Assembly (NCBI GenBank): GCA_963741615.1
Contig: CAVUIU010000019.1
Coordinates: 1 to 64,000, forward strand
Length of the DNA: 64,000 bases
Direction: 5' to 3'
From: UBA9676 sp963741615
GTDB taxonomy: Bacteria; Actinomycetota; Actinomycetes; Streptosporangiales; Streptosporangiaceae
The translations under genes were made by a program, and so were the position numbers. Below the pieces are notes generated by a model that worked only from the letters and a program-made list of their open reading frames with translations, was not told where the DNA came from and ran no database searches. This document shows positions 15,273 to 24,021 of the stretch, one piece after another (position 1 is the first letter of the stretch; every line of letters starts with the position of its first letter).

Positions 15273-15896
15273 TCAAGCGGCTGGGGAGCCGGCTCCGCTG
15301 GGATTCGCCAGCCGTTGCCCCAGCACCTGGTCGACGATCCCATATTCCCGCGCCGCCTGCGCCGTGAGGACCCGGTCGCGATCTGTGTCGGCCCGCAGCG
15401 TCTGCACGGACCGGCCCGTGTGCACGGAGAGGATCGCCTCGATCTCGGCGCGCATGCGCACGACTTCGTCCGCTTGCAGAATCAAGTCCGGGATCGCCCC
15501 CTGGCCGCGTCCAGCGGGCTGATGCAGCACCACCCGCGCATGCGGCAGCACGGCACGCCGACCAGCGGTTCCGGCCGCGAGCAGCACAGCGCCGACGCCG
15601 ATTGCCTGGCCTACGCAGGTGGTGGCGACTGGCGCCTGGATGTACTGCATGCTGTCGTACACGGCGAGCATGGACGGCAGGTCGCCGCCCTCGCAGTTGA
15701 TGTACAGGTTGATCTCCTGCTCAGGACTTTCCGCCTCCAGATGCAGCAGCTGGGCGATGAGCACGTTGGCGACGCCGGGATCGATCGCGGTGCCAAGGTA
15801 GACGATCCGCTCGGTTAGCAGGTGCGAGTACACGTCCATGATCCGCTCGCCGCGGGAATGCTGAGCGATGACGTTCGGGATGGGGTAGCTGCTCAT
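15273..15896 (-). CDS. ClpP-like subunit lacking catalytic serine
   Basis: 207-residue ClpP-family protein, normal length. The nucleophile motif expected as GQAASMGA reads GQAIGVGA, so the catalytic Ser is Gly. His (LPHARVVLHQPAG) and Asp (TDRDRVLTAQAAREYG) positions are kept, as is the oxyanion-strand GG (INCEGGDLPS). The reverse complement of 15601-15640 reads ATC GGC GTC GGC at this point. It starts as ATGA inside the stop of the upstream clpP, so the two are co-translated. By analogy with ClpR subunits and mixed actinobacterial ClpP rings, it may form a structural or regulatory ring with its active partner. Inactivity is inferred from the residue change. Confidence 0.88.
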   Translation of the reverse strand: MSSYPIPNVIAQHSRGERIMDVYSHLLTERIVYLGTAIDPGVANVLIAQLLHLEAESPEQEINLYINCEGGDLPSMLAVYDSMQYIQAPVATTCVGQAIGVGAVLLAAGTAGRRAVLPHARVVLHQPAGRGQGAIPDLILQADEVVRMRAEIEAILSVHTGRSVQTLRADTDRDRVLTAQAAREYGIVDQVLGQRLANPSGAGSPAA

Positions 15897-16507
15897 GATT
15901 CACCCGTCAGTCCGACCCGGTGCCTTCTTACCGGCATGACCTGGCCGAACGAGTTGACGATCTCATCGATGAAGCCGTAGTGCCTGGCCTCAGCGGCGGT
16001 GTACCAGTGGTCATGCAGCGAGTCGTCGAAGATGCGCTCGACCGGCTGGCCGGTGTCCTCCGCGATGAGGCCGAGCACAGTGTCCACCATGTGCCGCAGA
16101 TCGTTGGCCTGGACTTCGATATCGGCGGCGCTGCCGCCGATACCAGCCGAGCCCCGGTGCATGAGGATGCGGGCGTGCGGCAGCGCGAATCGCTTGCCCT
16201 TGGCGCCGGCCGAGAGCAAGAACTGCCCGGCGCTGCAGGCAAGCCCGAGCACCAAGGTTGACACCTCACACGGCACGAGCCGCATGACATCGCGGATCGC
16301 GAGCATAGACGGCACCGATCCCCCGGGCGAGTGGATCCACAAGGCGACATCGGCGGCGGGATCCTCCGCGGCGAGCGTCAGCAGCTGCGTCGAGAGCAGT
16401 ACCCCGTTGTCGTCGTCGAGTACCCCGTCGAGCACGAGTACCCGCCGCAACAGCAGTTGCTCCCGCACGCGCTCGCTAAAGAGCGGATTCTTTTCGTCGT
16501 GAGCCAT
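15893..16507 (-). CDS. clpP: ATP-dependent Clp protease proteolytic subunit
   Basis: 204 residues from ATG 16507 (MAHDEKNPLFSERVREQLLL). Active-site Ser in GLACSAGQFLL, His in ARILMHRG, Asp in LHDHWYTAAEARHYGFIDE, so the triad is complete. Belongs to the paired accessory ClpP3/ClpP4-type subunits of actinomycetes. It forms tetradecameric barrels with Clp/ClpX-type unfoldases. First gene of a two-gene operon, 38 bases downstream of a 36-base perfect palindrome (16546-16581), the likely control region. Confidence 0.88.
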   Translation of the reverse strand: MAHDEKNPLFSERVREQLLLRRVLVLDGVLDDDNGVLLSTQLLTLAAEDPAADVALWIHSPGGSVPSMLAIRDVMRLVPCEVSTLVLGLACSAGQFLLSAGAKGKRFALPHARILMHRGSAGIGGSAADIEVQANDLRHMVDTVLGLIAEDTGQPVERIFDDSLHDHWYTAAEARHYGFIDEIVNSFGQVMPVRRHRVGLTGES

Positions 16508-16545
16508 ATTGCCAGCCTGCGGCCTGGCCGCCCGGAAATGCGCCA

Positions 16546-16581
16546 CACGCTGCTGTGGGCAGATCTGCCCACAGCAGCGTG
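16546..16581. promoter_or_regulatory. 36-bp perfect palindrome upstream of clpP pair
   Basis: Half-site CACGCTGCTGTGGGCAGA followed without a gap by its exact complement; centre AGATCT. It lies between the 3' end of the phosphoesterase gene (16735) and the clpP ATG (16507). It contains GGCAGA/TCTGCC, the elements I recall from PopR operators but in the reverse arrangement. There is no loop and no T-run, so operator is more likely than terminator (inference). Confidence 0.55.
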
Positions 16582-16734
16582 GTCCTTGGCTAAGACCCAC
16601 CGGTCCCCGTTTTAGCCGGGCACCGCCTCACCCCGCACCCGGCCGGCTCGGGCAACGGACGCCAGGACTAGGCGACGTTCATCGGCCGGGCGTCGGCAGC
16701 GCGTTGATAGTGAAGATCAGCTGTCGCGGTCCGT

Positions 16735-18147
16735 CTATGGCTCACCTGGTGGGTGCCCACGCCTCCTGAGCTCGCGGGTAGCGGCCAGGATCCGTTGCTG
16801 CAGGTCGTTGAGCGGATGATCGCCGTTCGTGGGCTGGGCTGCGGTCTGCCCGCCCCGCGCCGTGGCTTGGCGCAGCAAGGCGTCGCGTGGTGGAGCGGCC
16901 CGGGGCGTGGTGCGGGTCAGCAGTTCGCCGAGATGGCTGGCATGGGCCACCCGCATGCCCGGGTATTGCGGGCCCAGGCCCAGCTTGGCCCGGCTTCCTT
17001 TGGCCGGCTGCGGCTCGTGCAGGGCCTGCGGGCAGAACCGGGAAAGGATCGTTTTGATGATCGCGGTGTGATCGAACACGGTGTGCGACACGATGCGCGG
17101 TTCGATCCACGGCGAGACGATGATCGCTGGCACGCGCACGCCGTAGCGGCCGAACATCTCCGGCTCATCGTCAGCGGCCTGCGGTGGCGGGACGTGATCG
17201 TAGAAGCCGCCGTGTTCGTCGTAGACGATGACCAGCAGCGAGCTCTCCCACTGCGGGCTCGCGGCGAGCGCATCGTAGACGGCCAGCACCAGGTCCTGGC
17301 CGTCTTTGATGTCGGCCATGGGGTGGTCGTCGTTGACGGGGAAGCCGAGCGGGTTGAAGTTGGTGAACGCCGGGTCGATCCATGACACCGACCGCAGCGT
17401 GCCGGCCGCGGCGTCTTCAAGGAAACTGGGGATCTTCGGGTTGCAGCTGACGTCGAAAACGCTCTTCCACGGCAGGCCGGTCTTGCTGAAGTAGCCGAAC
17501 CGCTGATGATGCCCCAGCAGGTAGTGGGCATCGGCCAGGCGAAGCGTCCCGGGGTCGAAGGAATACCAGCGCCAGGAAATGCTGTGAGCGTCCAGGTGAC
17601 GGACGAATGAGGGCTGGTGGTACAGGGGAGGCACATGGCCCGGCCGGTCATCTCGGCTGCCGGCCGCCACCCCGCACAGCGCATACAGGCGGTTGGGCAG
17701 CGTCGAGCCGGGCACTGAGGCGAACCAGCGGTCGCAGACCGCGAACTCCTCCGCCAGGTGATCGTAGACCGGCACGTCGGCGCCGTCGTAGTAGCCCATG
17801 ACGCAGCCCGGGTCGCCGTCCTCGATTCCGTGCGCGGCCAGGGTCGCGGCCGCGCTGGCCACGAAACCGGTCATGTCCCCGCCGGCGACCTGCCGGTCGA
17901 TCGCGCCCGCGGAATGGTCAGGGTCCACCCCCAGGGCCGTCGCGCCCAGGTGGTGCACCGGGTGGGTGCGCCCCTGATACTGATTGGCCAGGCCCGGGCG
18001 CAGGCCGTCGATCTCCGGGCGCCTACCGCCAAGGGACAGGTATCCCAGCATGTGATCGAAGGACCGGTTCTCCAGCATCACGACCACGACATGGTCGACC
18101 TTCGCCAGGTTGGCGGCGCCGGCTGGATCGCTCTCGTGAACTTCCAC
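16735..18147 (-). CDS. phospholipase C / acid phosphatase-type phosphoesterase
   Basis: About 470 residues. Start placed at GTG 18147, preceded by GGCGGAGGAGCG; an ATG at 18273 would add a poor-quality extension. Phosphoesterase family (bacterial phospholipase C, AcpA-like): VVVMLENRSFDHMLGYLS near residue 25 is the metal/nucleophile motif; VMGYYDGADVPVYDHLAEEFAVCDRWF, the YDEHGGFYDHVPPP motif near residue 290 and GVRVPAIIVSPW follow as expected. Hydrolyses phospholipids or phosphate esters with divalent metals. No Tat or Sec signal is visible with the chosen start, nor a convincing one with the longer start. Confidence 0.82.
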   Translation of the reverse strand: MEVHESDPAGAANLAKVDHVVVVMLENRSFDHMLGYLSLGGRRPEIDGLRPGLANQYQGRTHPVHHLGATALGVDPDHSAGAIDRQVAGGDMTGFVASAAATLAAHGIEDGDPGCVMGYYDGADVPVYDHLAEEFAVCDRWFASVPGSTLPNRLYALCGVAAGSRDDRPGHVPPLYHQPSFVRHLDAHSISWRWYSFDPGTLRLADAHYLLGHHQRFGYFSKTGLPWKSVFDVSCNPKIPSFLEDAAAGTLRSVSWIDPAFTNFNPLGFPVNDDHPMADIKDGQDLVLAVYDALAASPQWESSLLVIVYDEHGGFYDHVPPPQAADDEPEMFGRYGVRVPAIIVSPWIEPRIVSHTVFDHTAIIKTILSRFCPQALHEPQPAKGSRAKLGLGPQYPGMRVAHASHLGELLTRTTPRAAPPRDALLRQATARGGQTAAQPTNGDHPLNDLQQRILAATRELRRRGHPPGEP

Positions 18148-18414
18148 CGCTCCTCCGCCGCTCGCCAAGGGGGAAAGGGAACCGTGAGTGGGCGCCTCGC
18201 CGTTACGCTGGCAATGCCCGCTCGCAATCCGCCAGCTGCGCAGACCGCCCGCGTAGCTGTTCGTTTCCAGCATTAATGGCCGCTAACCGTGGTCATCGTG
18301 CTGAGGCTGATGCCACGCAAGGCGCAGGGCCGCCTCAGCGGCTCCCGGCAGCCACCTTGGCCTGTCCTGCGGTCCCCCCGCGGGGCTCGCCGCTGACCTT
18401 GTGCATGGTCTTGG

Positions 18415-19359
18415 TCAGCGGGACCGGTACCAGGCTACGGTCTGCTGCACCGCGTCGCGGTGCGGGGTGGGCTCGAGGGGGCCCAAGGCGGCCTGGAACT
18501 TGCTGGCGTCGATGACGAAGGGCGCGCGGAACTGATAGGTCGTCTCGCGCATCTCGCGGAGCAAGGGCGAGAAGATGCCAGCGACCGCAAGCAGGGCCGG
18601 GCTGGCGATGCTGACGTGAACCGGCACCGGCTGCCCGGCGGCGGTGGCGATCAGGTCGAAGAATTGCTGGGCAGTCAGCGGCATAGCCGCTGGCAGATGC
18701 CAGACTTGCCCGTCGGCTTCCTGGCGGTCGGCCAGGACCAGCAGCCCACGGGCGATGTCCGGCAGGTAGTGGAAGGTATGCGGTTGGTCCAGACGGCCGG
18801 TCCACTGGGGCTTCTTGCCGGCCAGGATCCGCCCGAACACCGTCTCGCCCGCGGTCGAGGCGGTCCCGTGCGGGCCGTAGTAGTCGGAGGCTCGCCCGAT
18901 GACGACCCGAGCCCGGCCCGCACGGTGCGCGGCGAGCAGCTGGGCGGCCATCTCGGCGCGGACCCGGCCCTTGGGGCCACGCGCGGCGGCAAGCAGGTCC
19001 TCGCGCAATGGCCCGGCGACCGGCCCGTAGGCGTACAGGTTGTCGGCGAAGACCAGCTTGGCGCCGCTGGTTTCGGCTGCGCCCAGGATCGAGCCGGTCA
19101 GCGTGGGAAACAGCTCGCGCCATTGGGTATACGGCGGGCTCGCGCAGTGATAGATGACAGACGCGCCGGCCACCGCCCGGGCCGCCTGGGCCCGGTCTGA
19201 CGCGTCGGCCGCCACTCCCTGTGCGCCATCGGGCGCCTGGCCGCCGCGGCTGACCGCCCGCACCTGGCGGCCAGCGCGCACCAATGCACCCACGACGGCG
19301 CCGCCGATGGCGCCCGTTGCGCCGAAGACCACGTGCCAGGAACCACCCGGATCCGTCAT
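18415..19359 (-). CDS. NAD(P)-dependent epimerase/dehydratase family protein
   Basis: 314 residues from ATG 19359, with GAGAAGGAG upstream. Rossmann motif GATGAIGGAV at residues 12-21, YHCASPPYTQWRELFP, FADNLYAYG, then RASDYYGPHG and HTFHYLPDIARGLLVLAD. The YxxxK catalytic pair of extended SDRs is not present in the usual place (KGRVRAEMAAQLL), which is typical of an atypical subgroup and leaves the reaction open. Soluble. Monocistronic, convergent with nothing; substrate unknown. Confidence 0.8.
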   Translation of the reverse strand: MTDPGGSWHVVFGATGAIGGAVVGALVRAGRQVRAVSRGGQAPDGAQGVAADASDRAQAARAVAGASVIYHCASPPYTQWRELFPTLTGSILGAAETSGAKLVFADNLYAYGPVAGPLREDLLAAARGPKGRVRAEMAAQLLAAHRAGRARVVIGRASDYYGPHGTASTAGETVFGRILAGKKPQWTGRLDQPHTFHYLPDIARGLLVLADRQEADGQVWHLPAAMPLTAQQFFDLIATAAGQPVPVHVSIASPALLAVAGIFSPLLREMRETTYQFRAPFVIDASKFQAALGPLEPTPHRDAVQQTVAWYRSR

Positions 19360-19486
19360 CGCGATGCTCCTTCTCCTGCACCCAGGATGCCGGGCGCCGG
19401 GCATCCCGCGAAGTCATGTCAACACGCGGGGAGGACCAGTACATCGTTTCCCGGCCGATCCCATGCGGCTATGTGAGCATGACGGT

Positions 19487-19924
19487 ATGGCGGCCAAGAA
19501 GGGTCCGGCGATGCGCCGAACCGAGGCATCGGTGGCGGCGTTTCTGGCCGCCGTGCCCGATGAACAGCGGCGCGAGGATGCGAACCGGTTGTGCGCGATG
19601 ATGCAGGAGATCACCGGTGAGCCGCCGGCGATGTGGGGAACCAGCATCATCGGTTTCGGCACCTACCACTACCGGTACGCCAGCGGCCATGAGGGCGACG
19701 CGCCGCTGGCAGGTTTCTCACCTCGCCGCCAGCACCTGGCCATCTATCTGGTCGGCGAGTTCGGAAACCGGTACCAGTCGGTGCTGGCGCGGCTGGGCCC
19801 GCACCAGACCGGGAAGGGCTGCCTGTACCTCAAGCGCCTCGACGACGTGGACCCTGATGCGCTGCGTGAACTGATCGGCCGTTCCGCCCGGGTACACAAG
19901 GGCATCGACCGAGCTGCTACCTAA
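19487..19924 (+). CDS. DUF1801 (YdhG-like) protein
   Basis: 145 residues from ATG 19487 (MAAKKGPAMRRTEASVAAFLAAV). DUF1801 features: VAAFLAAVPDEQRREDANRLCAMMQEITGEPPAMWGTSIIGFGTYHYRYASG, a strand-rich centre with FSPRRQHLAIYL, and the ending LYLKRLDDVDPDALRELIGRSAR. Full length. Fold is known (YdhG-like) but function is not. Divergent from the epimerase gene. Confidence 0.85.
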   Translation: MAAKKGPAMRRTEASVAAFLAAVPDEQRREDANRLCAMMQEITGEPPAMWGTSIIGFGTYHYRYASGHEGDAPLAGFSPRRQHLAIYLVGEFGNRYQSVLARLGPHQTGKGCLYLKRLDDVDPDALRELIGRSARVHKGIDRAAT

Positions 19925-20001
19925 CCCTGAACGGGGCGGGCTTGCGGCGGAAGGCCGCGCGCTCCCGCGATGAGCAGGAGGTTCCGTCTGCGCGGCGCCC
20001 T

Positions 20002-20874
20002 CTACTTGGCGGCGCTGCCCGGCCAGTTGGAGTTGCGCACCAGCTCGGGGTGTGCGCCGGTGAACGCGGTGGCTGCGGTCGGGTCGCTGCGGAGCTGGTA
20101 GGCGAGCCAAGCGGTCGGGTAGCCGAGTTCGCCGCCCGGGTTCCCGCCGTACGCTGGGTCGTTGATGGAGGCATGGTCGGCTGCCTTGCCGTCGGATTCG
20201 AGGATGATGCCCAGCGCGGCGGGGACGGTGAGGGTGTCGTAGAAGATGCGCTCGATCAGCGGAGGAGCGATGACCGAGTCCCAGATCCCGTGAGTGGAGG
20301 TGAGGAAGGCAGGCCGGGTCAGCCGGGCGATACTGGGCCCATTGAGCCAATACGTGACGGGCAGTGAGAACGTCAGCAGCGTCTTGATCAGCGCTGGATT
20401 GTTCAGCGCTGCCTGGGTCGCGCCACCTGCCCCCTGGGAGTGACCAACTGCGGCGACGCGGTTGACGTCGAGGTTGCCATAGAAGACGCTGCCTGGGGTG
20501 CCAGCCTGGGCGACCAGGTAGTGAGCGGCTTCGCCGATCTCCACCCCACTTCCGGTTTCCTCCGAGGTCGTGCCGATGACGGTAAACCCGTAGGAAGCCA
20601 GATGGCCCAGCAGCGTCGAGTACTGCGTCGGTATGCCGAGGGTCCCGTTGCCCCAGGTGATGAGCGGGCTCGTGAACCCCAGGCTGGCATAATCCGCCGG
20701 GTAGTACAGGTCGTAGATCGCATTGCCAGTGGCGTCGGTGACTGCGCTCGTTGTCGTGGCATACGGACCGGGCTGCGTGTATGCGGCCTCAACCGGATAC
20801 CGGGCATGATGCGCCTCGGCGGCCTGGGCCGCGGCGAGCGATTCCGCCGTAACGCTGAGCTCATCATCAGGCAT
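20002..20874 (-). CDS. alpha/beta hydrolase, cutinase/PET-hydrolase-like
   Basis: 290 residues from ATG 20874, preceded by AAGGGAGTCCGCACA. Nucleophile elbow GHSQGAGG near residue 142, GNGTLGIPTQYSTLLGHLASYGFTVIGTTSEETGSG upstream (oxyanion region), His in DHASINDPAYGG near the C-terminus. The layout resembles dienelactone-hydrolase/cutinase-type esterases. No signal peptide despite resemblance to secreted enzymes, so probably cytoplasmic. Substrate unknown. Confidence 0.78.
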   Translation of the reverse strand: MPDDELSVTAESLAAAQAAEAHHARYPVEAAYTQPGPYATTTSAVTDATGNAIYDLYYPADYASLGFTSPLITWGNGTLGIPTQYSTLLGHLASYGFTVIGTTSEETGSGVEIGEAAHYLVAQAGTPGSVFYGNLDVNRVAAVGHSQGAGGATQAALNNPALIKTLLTFSLPVTYWLNGPSIARLTRPAFLTSTHGIWDSVIAPPLIERIFYDTLTVPAALGIILESDGKAADHASINDPAYGGNPGGELGYPTAWLAYQLRSDPTAATAFTGAHPELVRNSNWPGSAAK

Positions 20875-21189
20875 TGTGCGGACTCCCTTGGACGCTGCCA
20901 TCCCGCCAGCCGCCGGGCGGATGACCCGGCCATTGCCGCTTGAGGTCCCGGGCCTCATTTGATGACGATGCTGCTGAGCTCATTTTCGCCGACCGCGCGA
21001 GTTTCCACCACACCTGCCTTCCACCCTGCGGCCAACGACGCGAAGAGCTCTTGATAACCGCGCGCCAAGCCGCCCATCTGGGCGGCAGCCTGATTGCCAG
21101 CGTGGCTGCCCCGGAGGTGGGGCCAGTACGCCTGTTGTGTGCATGCCAGCACCGTTGATGGCTGGCTTTGGCCGTGGCTGAATGGGTCC

Positions 21190-23733
21190 GTGCCCTTTGT
21201 GCGCAGGCCAGGCGGTGGTGGCCCTGGTGAGCTGGCGCGGCCGGCGGCCCGGGGCGCGGTGCTGCGGGTTGCCTGGCTGGTACTGCGTGCCGAGCTGCGG
21301 ACCCGATGGAGGACGTGGCTGGCGCTGGCGCTGGTGGTGGGCGTGGCTGGCGGGGTGGTGCTGACCGCGGCTGCGGGGGCGCAGCGGACCGGGACGGCAT
21401 TCACGCGCTTGCTGCAGGCCAGCCGGGCAGCAGATGTGGCCGTGGTGGTGAACGCCAGCGGGCGGGGCTATGACCAGGCGCTGGCCCGCCTGCCCGGGGT
21501 GGCCGGGGAGGCGGGGGTACTGCTGGGTGAGGTCGGGAACCTGGCGCTGGTCCGTCCCGGCGGGACCCGGGTTCCCTCGATCGGCGCGGACGTCTACCTG
21601 GACCGGGTCTTCGGCACCTCGGTCGATCGGTTCAAGGTGCTGGCGGGCCGGATGTACCACCCGGGCCGCGCGAACGAGGTGGTCATCGATTCCCAGCTGG
21701 CCACCGGCTACGGCCTGCGCCCGGGCAGCGCACTGCGCCTGGCCATGGCACCGACGGGCGCGGGGGGCAAGCCCGATTTCAGCCGAGCGGTCCAGCTCCG
21801 GTTGCGGGTGGCTGGCGTGGTCGTGTTCGACAACCAGATCGTCCCGGTCACCCCGAGCGACCATTTTCCCATGCTGGCGCTGACCCCTGCGTTCTACCGT
21901 AGCCGCCAGGGCAGGTCGTTCCCCGTCGCCAACGAGGAGGCGCTGGTGCGGCTGCGGCCGGGAACCAATGTGGGGGACTTCGCCCGCCGGGCGGGCGGGC
22001 TGGCCCGCCGCTACCCCGCCACCCAGGGTGTCCAGGTGACTAACCTCGCTGATCAGCAGGCGAAGGTCGGGCAGGCGATCCAGCCGCAGGCGGACGCGCT
22101 GGCCCTGTTCGCCGCGCTGGCCGGCCTGGCAGTCCTGGTCGTCATCGGCCAGCTGCTCAGCCGCCAGCTGGTCACCGGCGCTTCGGACTATCCCGTCCTG
22201 AGCGCCCTGGGGACGGACCGGCGGCAGCTTTTCTGGCTGGCGATGGCGCGCGCGGGCATCGTCTCCGCGGCCGGGGGCTGCGTCGCGGTTGCGGTTGCCG
22301 TGGCTGCGTCTCCGTTGATGCCGATCGGGCCTGCCCGGCTAGCCGAACCCGATCCGGGCGTGCAGGTCAACCTGGCCATCTTCGGCATCGGGCTGGCCGC
22401 CGTGGCTGTCCTGCCGGTCCTGGTGATCGCGCCGGTAGCCTGGCATGCCGCCCGGGCTGGCAGCAGGGGGGGTTCCGGGCAGCCAGCGCCGGCGGCCCGG
22501 TCGTGGCTGGCCGCGGCGCTGGCCGGCCTGGGCGGGGTGCCCACCGCGGCGATCGGTGCCCGGATGGCCTTCGAGCCGGGGCGGGGCCGCGGCGCGGTGC
22601 CGGTGCGCAGCGCGCTGGGCGGGACGGCGGTCGCGGTCGCCGCGGTGGTGGCCGCACTGGTCTTCGCCGCCAGCCTGGTCCGGCTGGTTGACACGCCCCG
22701 GCTCTATGGCCAGGACTGGACCCTCGGGCTCAGCCTGGGATTCGGCTCGGTCCCCGCCTCGGGACCCCGAGGTGCTGCCTCATTCCTGACCAGGGTTCCC
22801 GGCGTGGCGGCCTATGCGGGCGGCAACTTGGGCCAGATCAGCGTCAACGGCCAGCAGGTCGCCGCCGTCGCGATCCGCCCCCTGCACGGGAACGCGTTTC
22901 CCACGCTGATCGAAGGCGCGCCCCCGGCCAGCCGCAGCCAGATCGTCCTGGGGGCCCGGACCCTGCGAGGGCTCGGCAAGCAGGTAGGTGACTTCGTCTC
23001 GGTGCAGACGGCACCTGGCGCGCGGCCTGCCGACATGCGGATCGTCGGAGAGGCGATCTTCCCCTCGTTCGGCGTCGGCAACCTCACGCCCACCGGCCTC
23101 GGCGATGGCGCAGCCGTCTTCGCACCGCTGATCCCAGCCAACAGCGTCGGCGGCTGTTCCCGGGACTGCTACGACTTCTACCTCCTCCGCTTCCGGCCCG
23201 GGACCCCCCGAGCGGACATATCCGCCCTGGGCCGCCGTTTCGTGTCCACGCTGACCGCCGCCGGGTGCCCCGCCGGGACATGCCAGGCGCTCACCGCCGC
23301 ACAGCCCGCCGCGATCAGCAACTACTCCCGGGTCCGGACCACACCGCTGGTACTCGGCGGGCTGCTGGCGCTGCTCGCCGCCGCCCTGACCGCCCAGGCG
23401 CTGCTCACTACCATCCGGCGCCGACGACGGGAATTCGCGGTCGTCAAGACACTGGGATTCCTGCGGTGGCAGGTATCGGCCGCCGTCGCCTGGGAGGCGA
23501 CCGCGCTCACCGCCGCGGCACTGCTGGCCGGCCTGCCCCTCGGGGTGGCGGGCGGGCGCTGGGCCTGGGCACTGTTCGCCGGATCGGTCGGCGTCGGCTC
23601 CAGCGCCACGGTCCCCCTCAGCGCGCTGCTACTCATCATCCCCACCGCGCTGATTCTCGCCAACGTCATCGCAGCCTCCCCCGGATGGGCGGCCGCCCGG
23701 ACCAAGCCCGCCATCACGCTACGAAACGAGTGA
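21190..23733 (+). CDS. FtsX-like ABC transporter permease
   Basis: About 847 residues from GTG 21190; an in-frame ATG at 21094 is the longest alternative and neither has a clear ribosome-binding site. N-terminal membrane segment (RTWLALALVVGVAGGVVLTAAAGAQRTGTAF), a large extracytoplasmic domain, first FtsX block of three segments near residues 300-420, a second extracytoplasmic domain, and a second FtsX block near 715-845 (TTIRRRRREFAVVKTLGFLRWQVSAAVAWEA). This is the MacB/LolC-type fused permease layout. No ATP-binding subunit is encoded next to it, so its ATPase must be elsewhere or the gene is orphaned. Confidence 0.85.
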   Translation: MPFVRRPGGGGPGELARPAARGAVLRVAWLVLRAELRTRWRTWLALALVVGVAGGVVLTAAAGAQRTGTAFTRLLQASRAADVAVVVNASGRGYDQALARLPGVAGEAGVLLGEVGNLALVRPGGTRVPSIGADVYLDRVFGTSVDRFKVLAGRMYHPGRANEVVIDSQLATGYGLRPGSALRLAMAPTGAGGKPDFSRAVQLRLRVAGVVVFDNQIVPVTPSDHFPMLALTPAFYRSRQGRSFPVANEEALVRLRPGTNVGDFARRAGGLARRYPATQGVQVTNLADQQAKVGQAIQPQADALALFAALAGLAVLVVIGQLLSRQLVTGASDYPVLSALGTDRRQLFWLAMARAGIVSAAGGCVAVAVAVAASPLMPIGPARLAEPDPGVQVNLAIFGIGLAAVAVLPVLVIAPVAWHAARAGSRGGSGQPAPAARSWLAAALAGLGGVPTAAIGARMAFEPGRGRGAVPVRSALGGTAVAVAAVVAALVFAASLVRLVDTPRLYGQDWTLGLSLGFGSVPASGPRGAASFLTRVPGVAAYAGGNLGQISVNGQQVAAVAIRPLHGNAFPTLIEGAPPASRSQIVLGARTLRGLGKQVGDFVSVQTAPGARPADMRIVGEAIFPSFGVGNLTPTGLGDGAAVFAPLIPANSVGGCSRDCYDFYLLRFRPGTPRADISALGRRFVSTLTAAGCPAGTCQALTAAQPAAISNYSRVRTTPLVLGGLLALLAAALTAQALLTTIRRRRREFAVVKTLGFLRWQVSAAVAWEATALTAAALLAGLPLGVAGGRWAWALFAGSVGVGSSATVPLSALLLIIPTALILANVIAASPGWAAARTKPAITLRNE

Positions 23734-23839
23734 CCCATTGCGCGGGGTGCTGGCATCCGGGCCCAGCGGGGGCTAGGCCGGCCCGAAGATGGCGGGCACC
23801 ACCCTGGCAGCGGTGCGCGCTGGCGGCGAGCATGGTGTC

Positions 23840-24016
23840 ATGCGTTACGAGAGCTCAGTCATCTCGGACAGCTCGGGCCGGATCACCGGGGTGCGGCTGC
23901 GGATGCGGCGGCGGCCCTACGTGCCGTGGAACGCGCCGCTGGCCTGTACGACTTTGTCGCTGACGCTGCACGCCGACGGCCGCGCCGGGCCCGCGCGGCC
24001 TGGTGAGCGGAGCTGA
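23840..24016 (+). CDS. possible small basic protein (58 aa)
   Basis: Frame MRYESSVISDSSGRITGV onward, with codon third positions dominated by G/C like real genes here, ending 5 bases before the monooxygenase GTG. No clear ribosome-binding site before ATG 23840; an ATG at 23789 is possible. Arg-rich (LRMRRRPYVPW), no recognised domain. Confidence 0.35.
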   Translation: MRYESSVISDSSGRITGVRLRMRRRPYVPWNAPLACTTLSLTLHADGRAGPARPGERS

Positions 24017-24021
24017 TAACC

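Noticed and set aside
16546..16581. Transcription terminator for the phosphoesterase gene
   Set aside because: No loop and no T-run on either side; it lies over 150 bases from the phosphoesterase stop and close to the clpP start, so an operator is more likely.
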